A DNA stretch of 64,000 nucleotides from Aquanectria penicillioides. Its lineage: Eukaryota; Ascomycota; Sordariomycetes; Hypocreales; Nectriaceae. The DNA lies in the NCBI GenBank assembly GCA_003415625.1, contig PYIU01000001.1, positions 372,001 through 436,000 of the forward strand. The letters run 5' to 3'. The position numbers and the translations under genes are program-made. Positions 12,165-24,178 of this stretch are shown here, one piece after another. Positions within the stretch are counted from its first letter, which is position 1. Each line of letters opens with the position of its first letter. The notes beneath the pieces were generated by a model. That model searched no databases and was not told where the DNA came from. It worked only from the letters and a program-made list of their open reading frames with translations.

Positions 12165-14415
12165 TGCTGTCGAATTCTACTTGTCTAAGCACTCACTATT
12201 CCAAAAATTTCACGATTGACGGATAAGCCGTTGATATTAAATAAAATGGTCATGTATCCACTCAAGGCATCATGTCGTGAGAGCAACAAGCGCCCTGCCG
12301 CTTGCCAGCCAGTCAACACACGAAGATAAGACTCGGCATCTTAGTTGTCTCCGAGGGCGAATCCGAATCCGAGGAAGGGTTCCAATCAACCCCGGTGTCC
12401 CGAGCGAAATTTCTGTGGGTCCTGGGGCGGGTTCAAGCAATGACTATCCAACCGGTTCCCGATGCTGGCTAGCATGAATTCTAAGCTCATCTGTCTCTCT
12501 CTCTCTACAGTCGTTTTAATTCTTTATTTCCGAAGGGCGGAGTTTTTGGTAATAGCACAATCAACAAAATAGTGGGCCATATATTTGAAGCTCGGGGCCA
12601 CAAAATGCTAGTTCCTAACCCTTGCCTTTGAACCAAGCATCAACACCCTTTCTCACTATAGAGTTATCGGTTCTAGGATATCGCGATGGGATAAACTGCA
12701 AACCTCAGGCTAAGAAATCAGGATAAGACAGGAGACTGAGGGCGTCGTAGGGATGATCTATAATGCCCAATTTGGCTAGAATATCTAGACGCGCAGACCC
12801 TATTCGTAGAACCTCGATCCAGGAGCTAGCCCCCAGAGAGGTCGTAGGTAACCCATTAAGCCATCCTATGTCACTTTATCATGAAACATAACGGAGCCGC
12901 TATAGGTGTAATGTCAAATCAGTCGCATGCAAACTATGTTGGGGCAATAAGCTATTAATAAAGGATGGCTGAGAACAGAACGCTCCAACATGCTGTTTTC
13001 GGGCCGATCGGCGCAGCACAATATTCCTCACTCACTGACAAGGTCTCAGAATCATCAATAAGCAGTCCTTGGTCCGAAAATAGCATAAAGAAACCCAGGA
13101 AGGATATGCACAAATGAAGTTGTACGAACGGGGTTCGAATCAAGGATTTAGCAACGCTGATCCTTGCAAAAGACACCATCGAGAACACTCAGTTCCCCCT
13201 CGACTTTGGGCGATTGAAAGTGCATGTTCAATTCATTTCTAGTGACGGTATAGCTTGTACCCGAAAATGGCCACCGATCCGACCTTTTTCTCCCCTCGCT
13301 CCGGCTCGGGTCGGCAAACGTGCTCTTTTCAATCCTCGTAGAGCAACGACGTCGAGCACACGCGGCATTGACTTCCAGTTCCCACCAAATTCCGTCCATA
13401 CTGACATGTGTCAGAGCTGGATCAAAAGTTCGTTTGAATTGCACGCTATTTTAATGTCTTGTTTGATGCCTGACGGGCCAAGCCGCTCCCCAAATCCTCC
13501 GAATTAACATTGCCGCGATTGATGGTTTCAGATAACGATGGATTCCCTGCTCCACCTGTAGAAAATAGCTGGTTTTGCATTTCTCCGCTTTACTAGACAT
13601 CAAAGTCAGACGATTTTTCCACTAGGAGAATTTCCTTCAGCTAGATGTTTCCCATGAGTAGATGGCTTCTCTTACTATGGTAATAGCAACTCAATGCCGC
13701 TCAAAACCGGAGATGAATATAACCAGAACATCTCATCTCATTGAACAACACACGTGCCAAGCGAAATCCTCGACCCCACCACGATCTGCGATAATGGTAT
13801 GGCTCATAATGGTCAGTAAGTTTTCTTTTTCAGAGACATGTGCCGAGAATCGGCCGATGCAATGAAAATAAGTTTAAAATTAACCGTGATATCAAAAATG
13901 AATGATTCCATACCTCTGAATTTAGATTTTATGGCAAATTAACCTCCAGTATAAGAGCGCCCAGCACAACGTCTAGGCCAGATTAGTGCTGCAGTGCTGC
14001 AAGAAGCCCAATGCATTAGACAGAGGCAAAACCCCGTTGGAACCATGATCAATTATCATGTGCAGTGTGCTAAAGAGATTCTCACTGTTTCAACCCATTT
14101 TTACGTATTCAGCAACGACTTTAGTGGTGACTACTGGATCATGGGCTCTTTGTTCCCGAAAGTCTGGGCCAAGTTTGAAGAAGAGCTGAAAAGGCTAGAA
14201 TAAGGTCCGAAGTATGATGACACAGTTAATTAACACAGCAAACTTTCCCCTATTGGAGATATTACGAGATCGTCAGGTTCGATATTTCAATGTAAGTAAA
14301 TATCCACACTCAAAGTAAATGACAAGAAGTAGAAGTGAACTATGTACAATCTGAAGCGAAACTCATGGTCCTCGTCAAACAACGAATTCTTTCAACGCGC
14401 CTAATCACTACCTAC
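12165..14415. other. long gene-free stretch
   Basis: No supported gene in 2.2 kb. It holds a short CT-rich microsatellite near 12489-12506 and several frames under 100 codons on both strands (for example near 13150-13510 and 13994-14203) without motifs or splice patterns. Confidence 0.45.
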
Positions 14416-16958
14416 TCAAAGACATTGCCAGTAGTAGTCATTCTGCTTTGTGCACGTGTAAGGGCTTACGCACGTCGTGGCACCCGACCAGTTGACTCCA
14501 CCGCATTGGGCATAATGGGCTGCAGTCGCTGTGGACGTGGCACTGCTACTGCTCGACGTCGACGTTGTCGAAGATGACTGTCGTGATGAAGTCGTCGTGG
14601 ATGTTATGATGGAAGTTGTGATTGACCTCGATGTTGTGGAAGTTTGGCTTGCTGTAGCACTTGTTGAAGAGCTGCTAGTACCAGTACCGCCAGACACTGC
14701 CACTTTGCCATAGAAGACACCACGTCCGTTTGTCCCGACGAAAACGTAATCGGCATTGTTGCCACTTCCTGCCAGGCGGCATCCATCGATAGCACCAAAT
14801 GTTTGGCTTGTACCTTGAATGTCAGTCCAAGTAGAGCCTCCATCTGCACTTCCATAGAGCTTCTTTCCGTTGCTACCATCACCAAAGGCATAGAGATTCC
14901 AAGAGGCGGTCGATCCTACTCCAAGCGAGATTTGGTAAGCATTCGATATCGTTGTCGATGTTTTCGTGAATGTTGCTCCGTAGTCTGTGCTGTGGAAAAT
15001 GCCAACATCAGTCGAAACGTACAGCTCGCCAGCCTTTGTTGGGTGAACCTCGATATCACGAATAGCGCTCGCGCCGCTAAGAGAGCCGCCTGAAGAGAAG
15101 CTTGACGCAGTATTGGATGACACGTAGAAAGTAGAACTGGAAGCGGCGTAGAAATACTTGTTGTCGCGCTTGTCAGATGCAATAACAGCACCTGATGGAA
15201 GGCTGGACACGGACGAAAACGAGGCGCTATTCGCAGACCGAACAACTCCGGACGACGAAGTGGACCATAGGACTGTATCAGCATCGGCGGAGTACGCAAC
15301 CTGGCCACCATACTTTGATGTGTCTGTAGCGTAGTTGATGTACCAAGATGACCCGCCATTGCTAGACATGGCGACCATATAGGAGCCAGCTGTGTTGCCC
15401 ACTCTAACCAGGTTGCTAACCTTGTTTCCGGCGTAATCGACACTCGTTGAAGTAGTCCAAAGAGGGGTGTCCCATGCCTTGCTGGGTGATGTTCCCAGAT
15501 CAGATTGAGCTGCAAATGTGAATCCGCATTCATCGCCAACGGCAGCAAGCAACTCTGTGCCTCCGGGAGCAGACTTGAGTTCTTGGACAGCATATTCTTC
15601 AATGCCATCTGCGAGAGACTTCGTGGTGACCTTGGAGGAGCCGCCCCAGTTTGTGAGATCGTGGCCTCCGTAGATGGTCAATCCCGTACCGTACAGCCAA
15701 TGGTTACTGTCAAAGGGGTTGATCTCGAGGCTTTCGATCATCCACCCGAGCCACTTTGTGTCCACATCCAAGAAATCGGTCTTGATCCATGGAGCCAACG
15801 TCACGTCCATTGTATGATAGCGCTCCATCGCCCCACTAGATCCCCATTTCCAAATAGGACTCCAAGAAGCGCCAGAGTCGTTGGATCGGAACAACTGGGC
15901 ATCGGGCCACCACGAGTTCAGACTTGCAACAACAAGGGTTCCTGGGTCTTGCATGTCGACACCAAGGCCACCAAATCCAAAGTAGAGAGAACTTCCTGAA
16001 ACAGGAGTGATATCAGTCCAATTTCCAGATGTGATATCATATCGATATACGGCTCCTGCAACTCCGTCATATGGACCTGTGCCATCTGAGTAGGTGAGAT
16101 ACAAAGCCTTCTCTGTTGGTTGAAGGCGACACTTGTGTGGGAAGTACTTGGCTGGCTGGTTCTTCACGGCACTCCACGTTGATCCAGCATCCTCAGAGAC
16201 GTAAACAGAGGCGGTGATGTTATCGGCAGTTCCGACAAAAATGCGTGATGTAGCGCCACTAGTCTTGCCCGAGTTTGAATCGAAAGTAATGAAGGTGAGG
16301 CCATGGATATCGCTGTTGTATCCGTATGTGTCAGTTGGGTCTGGCGCAAAGGTTCCCACGGCCGTGAATGAGGAGACTTTGGCGAAGCTCTTGCCACCGT
16401 CTGTGCTCTTCCACAGGCCATTTCCGCTTCTAGCACCAAAGTACACAATATTGGAGTTCTGAGGGTCAACTGCCAGACGCTCACCGGTACCTCGGCCTGG
16501 CATATTACCGCCCACCTTGAAAGACAGTGTTACAAAAGACCACGTAGATCCTCGGTCAGAGCTCTTCATGATGGCGCCATTGCTCGGGTCCCAGCTGTTG
16601 GTGTACAATCCAACCGCGGCGTAAATAATATCAGCGTTCTGAGGATCCAATGCCAGTGCGTCGATACCCCAGTTGTGCCTAGTATTTAGTTTAATATATC
16701 ACATTCCCTACAGTTATGTTCTCTGACTTACCAATTAGTGTTGTCCGCGATGCCATCAGTGATTGGTGTCCATGAATCATCACTCTTCAGCTTATAGATG
16801 CCTCCAATATCTGTTCTGGCGTATGCCAACCCCTTCTCAGACGGGTGAAAGACGATACCGGAGACGAAACCGCCGCCGCCACCGATATGAACATTGCTCC
16901 AGCTAGTGGCAGCAAATACAGGTGCCACTGCCGCAGCTAGGAGGTTGAGGTACTTCAT
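14416..16958 (-). CDS. cel74A: xyloglucan-specific endo-beta-1,4-glucanase, GH74 with CBM1
   Basis: Two exons (16732-16958 and 14416-16678), separated by a 53-nt intron inside a Trp codon, give 829 residues. A signal peptide covers residues 1-17. The mature protein is a GH74 twin beta-propeller with many Asp-box/BNR-like turns (SxDxGxTW variants). The N-terminal ARTDIGG carries the first catalytic Asp of the family, and [10 protein letters not shown] near the middle carries the second. A Ser/Thr-rich linker (about residues 700-790) leads to a C-terminal fungal CBM1 with CGGVNW and conserved aromatic and Cys residues, ending QNDYYWQCL. The enzyme is secreted and cleaves the backbone of xyloglucan in plant cell walls. 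It closely resembles Trichoderma Cel74A as I remember it. The start is the first ATG and gives the signal peptide directly. A Zn(II)2Cys6 gene lies about 2 kb upstream, transcribed the other way. Confidence 0.96.
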
Positions 16959-17025
16959 CGCAACTTTGAAGGCTGTGCCTATTATTGATGCGGATGCTGT
17001 ATTATTGCACAGGGTAGCATTCTAG

Positions 17026-17034
17026 TATTTTATA
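17026..17034 (-). promoter_or_regulatory. putative TATA box of the GH74 gene
   Basis: On the minus strand this reads TATAAAATA, 68-76 bases upstream of the GH74 start codon, a usual position for a fungal TATA element. No experimental start site is known. Confidence 0.4.
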
Positions 17035-17376
17035 GTTGGTTTGACTATCTTGGACATTTGCCCACTTGCGGAGCCTTTCCAAAAAGTTGATGTCGTTTCT
17101 GGATTCAGCCGGATGTCATCTCTCATCAATGTGATTTCCCGCGAATCATTTCCAGATTCAGACCAACTCTTTAGGTGAAATATTACGGGGCTTGCGGAGC
17201 GGCATATTCCTCTAAGACTGATGGAACGTGAAGCTCCGGGGAGCTCTCCTTGGCAATAGCTAGAACGGTGAGCTTGGGGCAGTGAAGACGAGGAGAGCAG
17301 GGAGTCAGGGCCGGAAACCACGGATGAGTTTCGCTTCCGGATGTAGGGCCGAAGGCCCGTTGTTCAGTATTTGCAA

Positions 17377-17383
17377 TTTAGCC
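17377..17383 (-). promoter_or_regulatory. possible XlnR/Xyr1-type site (GGCTAAA) upstream of GH74
   Basis: On the minus strand the sequence is GGCTAAA, the classic XlnR consensus for (hemi)cellulase activation, about 420 bases upstream of the GH74 start. A 7-base match can arise by chance. It is supported only by its place in the promoter of a xyloglucanase gene. Confidence 0.3.
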
Positions 17384-18933
17384 AGCATCAGCAGACTACA
17401 ATAGTAAGAGCCCCATTCTTTCAGGGCCGCGAGTTTCCCTTTGCTAGTTTTTTGACGTGTGTGAATCTGTCACGAGACTGAAAATACATGTGAACGTGTC
17501 CAATCCTGCTGGTGTAGGGTAGGCAGGCGTAGGGCATCGAGTCTAGGACAGGGATCACTGCGAGGTACGGCTCTTCCACATTGATGAAAGGATCCATGCA
17601 TAAGGAGGAACAATCAATCATCTTGCGATTTTGTATAAATTCCATGGGTTGTGGTCGGAATACAGCTGGCGATCACCTGGTTTTGATCCGGGGAGTTGTT
17701 CGAGCTACCTAATCATTGCGTGAAGTGTCAAGTTCGTCAAGTCACCGTCGGAATGAAGGTGCTCCACAGTGCCAGGCACCTGAAAGAGATTTACCTGGAA
17801 GAGACGCAAATATCGGCTGAGAAAGTTCTGAATCAGCTCATGATGGAATTGAGGACAGTCATTAAGGTTATTGAGTGATGTCTGGGCTGTAGTTTAGGCT
17901 AATGGTCAAAGCATGTGTGCAAGCGAGCCAATGAAAGGCTCCTAGTAAAATGGCGAGCAGCATCACGATGGTAGTTATGAAGAGACTCGGTCAGGAGTAA
18001 TTTGCCGGTGACCTTGCTGGGGATGGGCTTGGTGGACTGCACTGTCGGTACCAGTCATATACGTATTGTGTCGAGCCCGTGTGAAGGCGTGCCGAGTTTT
18101 CCTTGGCGTAGTGGGTTCCCGGTGGATTCGACGTGGATCTCTGGTAGCATCGAGCAATGTCACTTGAGGCGCGGTGCAATCACGCCACGATTATTTAAAG
18201 GCGAGGATCTGCTAGTTTAGAAGCCGTCAGGACTTGGTTATCTAGATCTTGGCCGGGGAAGTTGCCAAATTTATCAATCCAAGTCGACGCTCACGGCTTG
18301 TGACTTGAGAATTGAGATTCCCGAACTGGTCCGTGCAGGCGATCTGGACAAGGCCGAGAATAGGAGGATTCCATCCTGCGTGGAATAAGCAATCATGACA
18401 CATTCTCTGGGCGATTGGACAACGCAGATTCGCTGGTGGACACTCACTACTCACTTCCTCCTTCTGAATTCTGACACCTTGACACTTGTGTTCCAATGCC
18501 GGCTCAGCGGAGCTCGTCTTCAACGCGGGGCCCCGGATCCGTCCTTGATCTTGACTTTGGGATGTGGCGTCGTGTCTGAGTTTCATTTCCCCTCAACACT
18601 TGCTTTGCCGCCCCAGTTTTTGACGTGATTATAGCCATGCGAGCCAATTACAGCGCGTAGTCGCCGCGGCTATCATGGATTTGACCCCCTTCAACTCCAC
18701 TTGCCTCGGTTCCGCTCCGTGATGCTTCACTATTCATCTGTGGAAGAAGCGAATTACGAAGAAGGCAGGCCACGAGACACGCGTGAGGAGCGTCTGCCCT
18801 GCATCCCCTGTACGCTGATCCAACTGCCGGCCGCGCTGCTCCACTTGTGTCGGCCCAACGCCCCTGAACGGCTGGGGAATCCACTTGACTCGGAGCTGGA
18901 AACTCGCGACCTCGCAAACGCGGGGACATCACC

Positions 18934-21610
18934 ATGGCCTCGCATGACAATAAGAAGGCTCCGGGCAAAGATGGCCAGCCCAGAACAAGCCGGGCGCGGC
19001 CCAAAAAGCGCTATGCTACGGCCTGCGTCCAGTGCCGCGTGCAGAAGATCCGCTGCATCCGCCTCAGCGAGGATAAGGGATGCGTCAACTGCAACATGGC
19101 CCACAAGGACTGCACCCTTATGGCCGGTGGCGGGTCGAAGTGAGTCGTCCTGTAGCTGCAATACCGAATGTTGCCGCGAAAACTAACCTCAGCTCTCCAG
19201 CTCCAGCCGCGGGCTTTCGATAGCGCGTGTGGACAATACAGACTCAACCAATACTATGCTGGACGCCCTGTCAAAGACTAAGCTGGATGACTTGCCTAGC
19301 CACAGCCCTCAAAGCTCCCATGGCTCCTCATATGACGGCGTTCCATCGGCCAGCTCGCCAAAACCGGACCTAGCTTCACTCATCCCGAACCTGTCATCAA
19401 TGGATCCCAAAGGTGTCAAGTTTCTTGCCTCACGAGAGTGCTTCACCATTCCGGACCAGCACGCCCTGAATCAGTTTTATCGCCAGTACTTTTTCCACAT
19501 CCATCCACTATTTCCCATCATTGATGAGGTCCACTTTTGGGACATCCACCGGTCAAGCACCACCGGTGATCTTATTATCAACGAACAGTTCTCTCTTCCA
19601 CTTCTTTATGGCATCTTGTACACATCCGCTAGTGTAGGTCCATGGGCTCGTCCTCCAAGCCGAGAAGGCACTAACCCCGTCATTAGTACGTACCTACAAG
19701 CCTCATCGAAGGTCTTGGATTCCAAACCATCCATCAGGCCAAGGCCATCTTTTATATGCGAGCCAAGGTATGCTTCGTCATCAACTTTGATGTAACCCAT
19801 GCTTACCACTTACCTGCCAGACACTATTTGAAGCTCGCTTCGAGAAGTCATCCGTATCAATAGCGCAAGCCGCGTTGCTCCTATCTCACTGTTACTTTAC
19901 TCAACCCCCCAGTCACTCAATGTCTTATCTCCCATGTGGCTTGGCATCGCCATTCACCACGCCAAGAAGGCTGGCGCTGATCGCTATAATTATCCCCCGC
20001 TAGCGGCTTACCCATCTACGATAGAGAACGACAGACGCCGTCGTAACTTGAAACGTTTATGGTGGTGTTGTATCATTCGAGACCGTATTATGCCACTCGC
20101 AGCCCGGCAAGATATTCAAATAACTCGCGATGTGTTTGACTTTGATAGCCACCCACCACTCGAGGTTGCGGATTTCGCCGAGGAACTCCAATTCTCGCCC
20201 GTTTACGATAGAGATATTAAGAAGGCATTGATAGGCGTGGTGGTGAAGATGGCAGAGCTGTCCACCATCATGACGGACGTGCTCTCAGAAGGTTTCCGTG
20301 GACGCAGCGGCGGCTACACGCCAATACAGCAAGCAGGTCACGCAAGCCGTATTCGCGACTGCAGGACGGCTCTGCAGCAGTGGTACGAATCGATGACGCG
20401 GCTTCAGCGTGGACACAACCTCCGAGGCTACAAGCAATCTGAAGTCAATGAGTCTTCAGAAGGTGCTATCATTCTGTTCAGTCACGTTGTCATCATGTAC
20501 TATCAGTGAGTTCTCTCAATGTTTTGTGCTGCACTGAATTTATTTGACTAATTTGATTAGCACCGTTAACCTGGCGCTTTGCCATCAAGAGATGCTCATT
20601 TTCGGAGTCAACTCCGTACCAGACTCGTTTGACCGCAACATTGGCGAAGGCGAGGCAGACAGGCAGAATCTGCAACGGGCATGTTCGCAGCTGGTTGAAT
20701 GCACCAGCAATTTAGTGCAGCTGCGGCTGGCACACTTTTTACCGTTGAGCGTGTGAGTTCATCTCCTCTTCCAATTGCGTATGAATCAATCCTAATTGTT
20801 GTATCTTCAAGGGTGGCATGCGTCATGATTCCACTGGCTCTTCAGATCGTCGACCTCAAGCTCATGTCATACGGCAACCAATCATGCCATAGCCAGGAAG
20901 CGATATTGTTGAAACAAAGGCAGAGCCGTTTTGTAGAGCTGATCGATGCCATGCAAAAATGTCGCCCTCGCTTTGTTGCGGTTGACTGGATTCTCACCTG
21001 CATTCGAGTTGGCGTTGAGTCGTTCTACAAGCTCCTCTTTTCGCACACAAATTCAGTGAATGCTAAGAATCAACTGTTAGTCTCGTCGAAGAGCTGGACA
21101 GATATCCTTCGTCAGCATCCTACGTTCTACTTGTCGTTTGCGACTTTAATGGATTATAGCCTCAGCAATGGGGAACTACCCGGAGCAGCTGATTTACCAA
21201 CACGCCTCAAAACCATGCAGCGGCCGAACTTGGTGTACCACACATCCATGTTCCAATACGACGTCTTCCCCGAGTCATTGAGTTGGGGTGATGTCAACAT
21301 CTTGACTGATGTCGAAGCTCAGTCTTCAAGACTCTGGAGCAACGAGAAAGAAGTCGAGGAGGTCGCTGATGTGGAGCCGATGATGACCGAAACACAGCCG
21401 GCACAGAAAACTTATCAAGCTGTTGCTTCTCAAACAATTGTGAGACAGCATCGAGGACAGCACCATTCGACTCCTAGACAAGAAGCAGTACCCGTTGAAA
21501 TTTGGCACCACCCAATGCCACAGCCAGATAATGTTGGGTATAACGACACGGCAGGGCAAGAATATCTGTTTGGACCTTGGATGGATGATATTGCCAGCTT
21601 CTCCGGCTGA
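18934..21610 (+). CDS. Zn(II)2Cys6 transcription factor with fungal_trans domain, one-base frameshift
   Basis: Six exons: 18934-19139, 19201-19633, 19687-19767, 19821-20505, 20561-20752 and 20812-21610. Introns are 53-61 nt. The N-terminus (residues about 31-60) has the binuclear zinc cluster with spacing C-x2-C-x6-C-x8-C-x2-C-x6-C. The middle is the fungal_trans domain: HPLFPIIDE, GILYTSASYVP, then IAQAALLL, MWLGIAIHHAKKAG and RLWWCCIIRDR. The C-terminus is acidic and Gln-rich. Exon 4 changes frame at a run of six C (19905-19910). One more C restores the motif order, the phase of the next intron and a total of exactly 798 residues. It is a nuclear DNA-binding regulator resembling the group that contains cutinase/fatty-acid regulators; target genes are not readable from sequence. 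It is divergent from GH74, but regulation of that gene is only a guess. Confidence 0.85.
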
Positions 21611-22407
21611 GGTTGGCACTGTAATTTTAGGACATAAATAACTAGTTAGATCGGAACCACCATCATATCCAACAGGATTCGGTGATAGACATGAGACAAT
21701 GCAGAACAGCTGTCTCGGAGAAGCAGCCGTGTAATGTAACAATATAGTAATGACATTGTTTGGTGACGATACTATTGTCTGACTTACTCATGATAAAACT
21801 ATCGAATCGCTTGAAATGTTTGCTTCAATACTTCTTCCAACAAGACTGATTATTTCTGGATTCTGACAATTTCGAAAATGAGACCCCGCAAATCTGACCT
21901 TAGTCGTAGAATGTTCATTCACTGTTGCTTATCTGCTTGCTGGCCTGCAGTCTAATATCATGCTACATCATAAGCTAGTGATACATGGTGAACTAAAATG
22001 GCTAAGTGCTCTATAAAGTTGGTTCGCAATAAGATTGCCTCATACAGTATCAAGCCGACAAAGCGCATTACACGGTGAATTTGATTGGGCAAGTATGGTT
22101 ACAATTGCCACACATCCTTCTAAAAGAAGCGCGTAAGCAAAGGGCCCAGTTTGCTGCAAGTCGGTGCTTGTGATGTCGCCGAGGCTCTGCCACTGGATGG
22201 CCCAACATGAATCCTTAGACTGTTGAGTTTACCCCTGAGTTCACGTACCGGTATGTTTAGAACCGTGATCATAAACACTTGACACTGATGTGTTTGGTTC
22301 GACCGTACAATCCTCTCGCGTGACTGGGTGCGGAGGGTTCCTCGCTAGACCCACCTTGATACCCACACAGGAGCACAAATATCACCGGATAGAGCAAAAA
22401 GAAGGGG
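21611..22407. other. intergenic stretch
   Basis: No supported gene. This is 3' sequence of the zinc-cluster gene followed by moderately AT-rich DNA up to the 5S rRNA terminator. Confidence 0.5.
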
Positions 22408-22413
22408 AAAAAA
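22408..22413 (-). terminator. Pol III T-run terminator of 5S rRNA copy 1
   Basis: A run of T on the minus strand directly follows the 3' end of the 5S gene, as expected for RNA polymerase III termination. Confidence 0.75.
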
Positions 22414-22532
22414 ACATACAACAGCGGGGATTCCCCGGTCGTCACCGACCCGAGTACTAATCCGCCCCTTACTAGTTTGACTTTAGGAGAGCGGACGGGA
22501 TCCCGTATTTTCTAGTAGGTATGGTCGTATGT
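22414..22532 (-). rRNA. 5S ribosomal RNA, copy 1
   Basis: The minus strand is a 119-nt 5S rRNA: it begins ACATACGACC and ends TTGTTGTATGT, which pair as helix I. The internal region has the expected GTCCGCTC segment and the box C-like GGGTCGGTGACGACC. A T-run terminator follows. Dispersed single 5S genes outside the rDNA array are normal in filamentous ascomycetes. A second copy lies at 36346-36464 and differs by only three transitions. Confidence 0.92.
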
Positions 22533-23019
22533 AAAGGTGACCCTGCCTGGTACAGACTATGACAGGCTGTGTGAAGGCGCTAACGGGGCACAAGGAATGG
22601 TTTCCGAATCATGTTGAGATTAGAGATGAAAGAATAGGATCAACATAGAAGAAAGAGTTCAGGCAGACCATGCTTCATCAACTCGGTCTCGTATTAGAGC
22701 CCTCTCTTGGAAATGAAGATCTCCATCATTCGGGGGCAACTCGTTCGGATTACAGCGTGCCATGGTGGAACTATCACTTGTTTTTCGTATTCCCGATAAT
22801 GGCCTCCCATGAGTGCTTGCGTGGACCTCTGATGGTGGTCGTACAAAACTTGGAAGAGCCGTGAGCCGTGGCTTGGAGTCGTGTCGAACAACGAACAATT
22901 TGGGGAAGTGATGTTTAAAAAATGCTCTGAAACAAGGCACACAAGCGCATATTATTCTAGCATATATTCAATTGATACTGTGTCCTCGTTAGAAACGCTG
23001 CCGAGGAACCCTCTTGGGG
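22533..23019. other. intergenic stretch
   Basis: No supported gene. It probably contains 3' debris of the rhodopsin-like pseudogene on the minus strand, too eroded to place. Confidence 0.4.
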
Positions 23020-24178
23020 ATAGGCCTTACCACCAAATTAAGTTCATCACGTTTCACCACGTAAGGTCTGTGTCGTGTAGTCCAGACCGAATAGCCGCCA
23101 ATCTAACAAGACTTACGACACATACACTGCATAACCTTAGCTATGTTTCCCACCCTTTGAAAAGAACACGTTTAGAGTGGAAAACAGGGGCATGAGGGAG
23201 ATTGAGGACTTACAATCCTCCAGCCATTAGAGGCCATCTTTTGAAGGAGCCGCATTCGAAGTGGCTTTAATAGCCACATTGGTAAACATAGAATGACGAT
23301 ATCTGTCGCGGCGTTCAAGGTAGCGGAAGTGACGAAGGCGTTACTTACATCTAGACATGAACCTGATTTGCTCCAATCCCAATACCGTGGGATCGGACGA
23401 CACATGTACAAGAATGCGAATCCTGACGCGAGAGAGTACCCCACAGCAACGAACGTGACAAAATATATGGGCCATTGTAATGCTCTAGCCTGAGCATCAG
23501 TGAAACGCAAATAGAAATGAAGAATGGAAACTTTAATGAAAAGGGTCAACAAGTTGTATGTTATTGCGCCCTCAATCGCTCACAGCTATGAAATGACATA
23601 AATTCGATTAGAAGAGTCTTCACAAACCAGGAGCATTCAAAGACATACCATCATAAAACTTTTAAATTGAGAAAGAGGCACGTCCCATATGTGGAGGCCT
23701 ACGCCATTTTTTTTGTCTTTGCATGTTGTCAGCACCAGCGAAGATATCTCTCGAGCCTATGAGTAGACCTACGCAAGACGTTGATGATAGAGTATCCAAT
23801 CGCAAATACTTAAATACTAACGCATTAGCGCTCTTAGATGGCGATCAAGAGAACGGGCTCGCTACCAACGAAATTCCAATGCAAACTAGACTCCTGCGTT
23901 AGCAAGCCTTCAGCGCCTTGGCTAGATGGGTCCCTACAATCATCCAAATGCCAGGATTTGATGATGAAACGACTAGTATATAATCGTAATAAAACAATTC
24001 GAATTGTAAGCGCAGGGCAGAGGACTGCTGCGAGTACAAGATGAGAAGCAATGGATTCGGGATTCGTGGAGTTCGGCACCACCCCCACCTTTTCAGGTGG
24101 TGGAAATGCACCTACGGGCGCGTTGTCGGTGGGATTCACCACAGGAGCCTTGAGCACCCACGAACCTGGAGTAAACAA
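23020..24178 (-). pseudogene. rhodopsin-like/PTH11-SAT4-type membrane protein, decayed
   Basis: On the minus strand, pieces of a fungal seven-helix 'rhodopsin domain' integral membrane protein appear in order: a first helix and RLYTSRFIIKSWHLDD (near 24090-23945), a degenerate section (about 23900-23570), then NLLTLFIKVSILHFYLRF, LYMCRPIPRYWDW and GSCLDVSNAFVTSATLNAATD (23560-23215). After an intron border GTAAGT there is SLVRLAAIRSGLHDTDLTW followed by TGA (23054-23056), where family members carry a second Trp (TGG). The frames in between do not connect and part of the second helix region is missing. These proteins sit in the plasma membrane and some act as surface sensors. This copy cannot be functional as given. 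Confidence 0.7.

Larger units (their letters stand above)
16959..18933. other. divergent promoter region between GH74 and Zn(II)2Cys6 genes
   Basis: Nearly 2 kb between two divergently transcribed genes without a supported coding region. Apart from the TATA-like and XlnR-like sites listed separately, only short frames without motifs are seen. Confidence 0.5.

Noticed and set aside
13120..13170. GGGGTTCGAATC, similar to a tRNA T-loop
   Set aside because: The flanking bases do not form a T-stem, anticodon arm or acceptor stem, so no tRNA is called here or elsewhere in the window.
13994..14203. 70-codon plus-strand frame ending FEEELKRLE
   Set aside because: Looks protein-like at its end but has no motif, no clear upstream exon and no homologue that I recognise.
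19686..19711. Alternative 26-nt intron in the zinc-cluster gene
   Set aside because: Too short. The 53-nt intron 19634-19686 with an ACTAAC branch point and phase-0 borders explains the fungal_trans motif order better.
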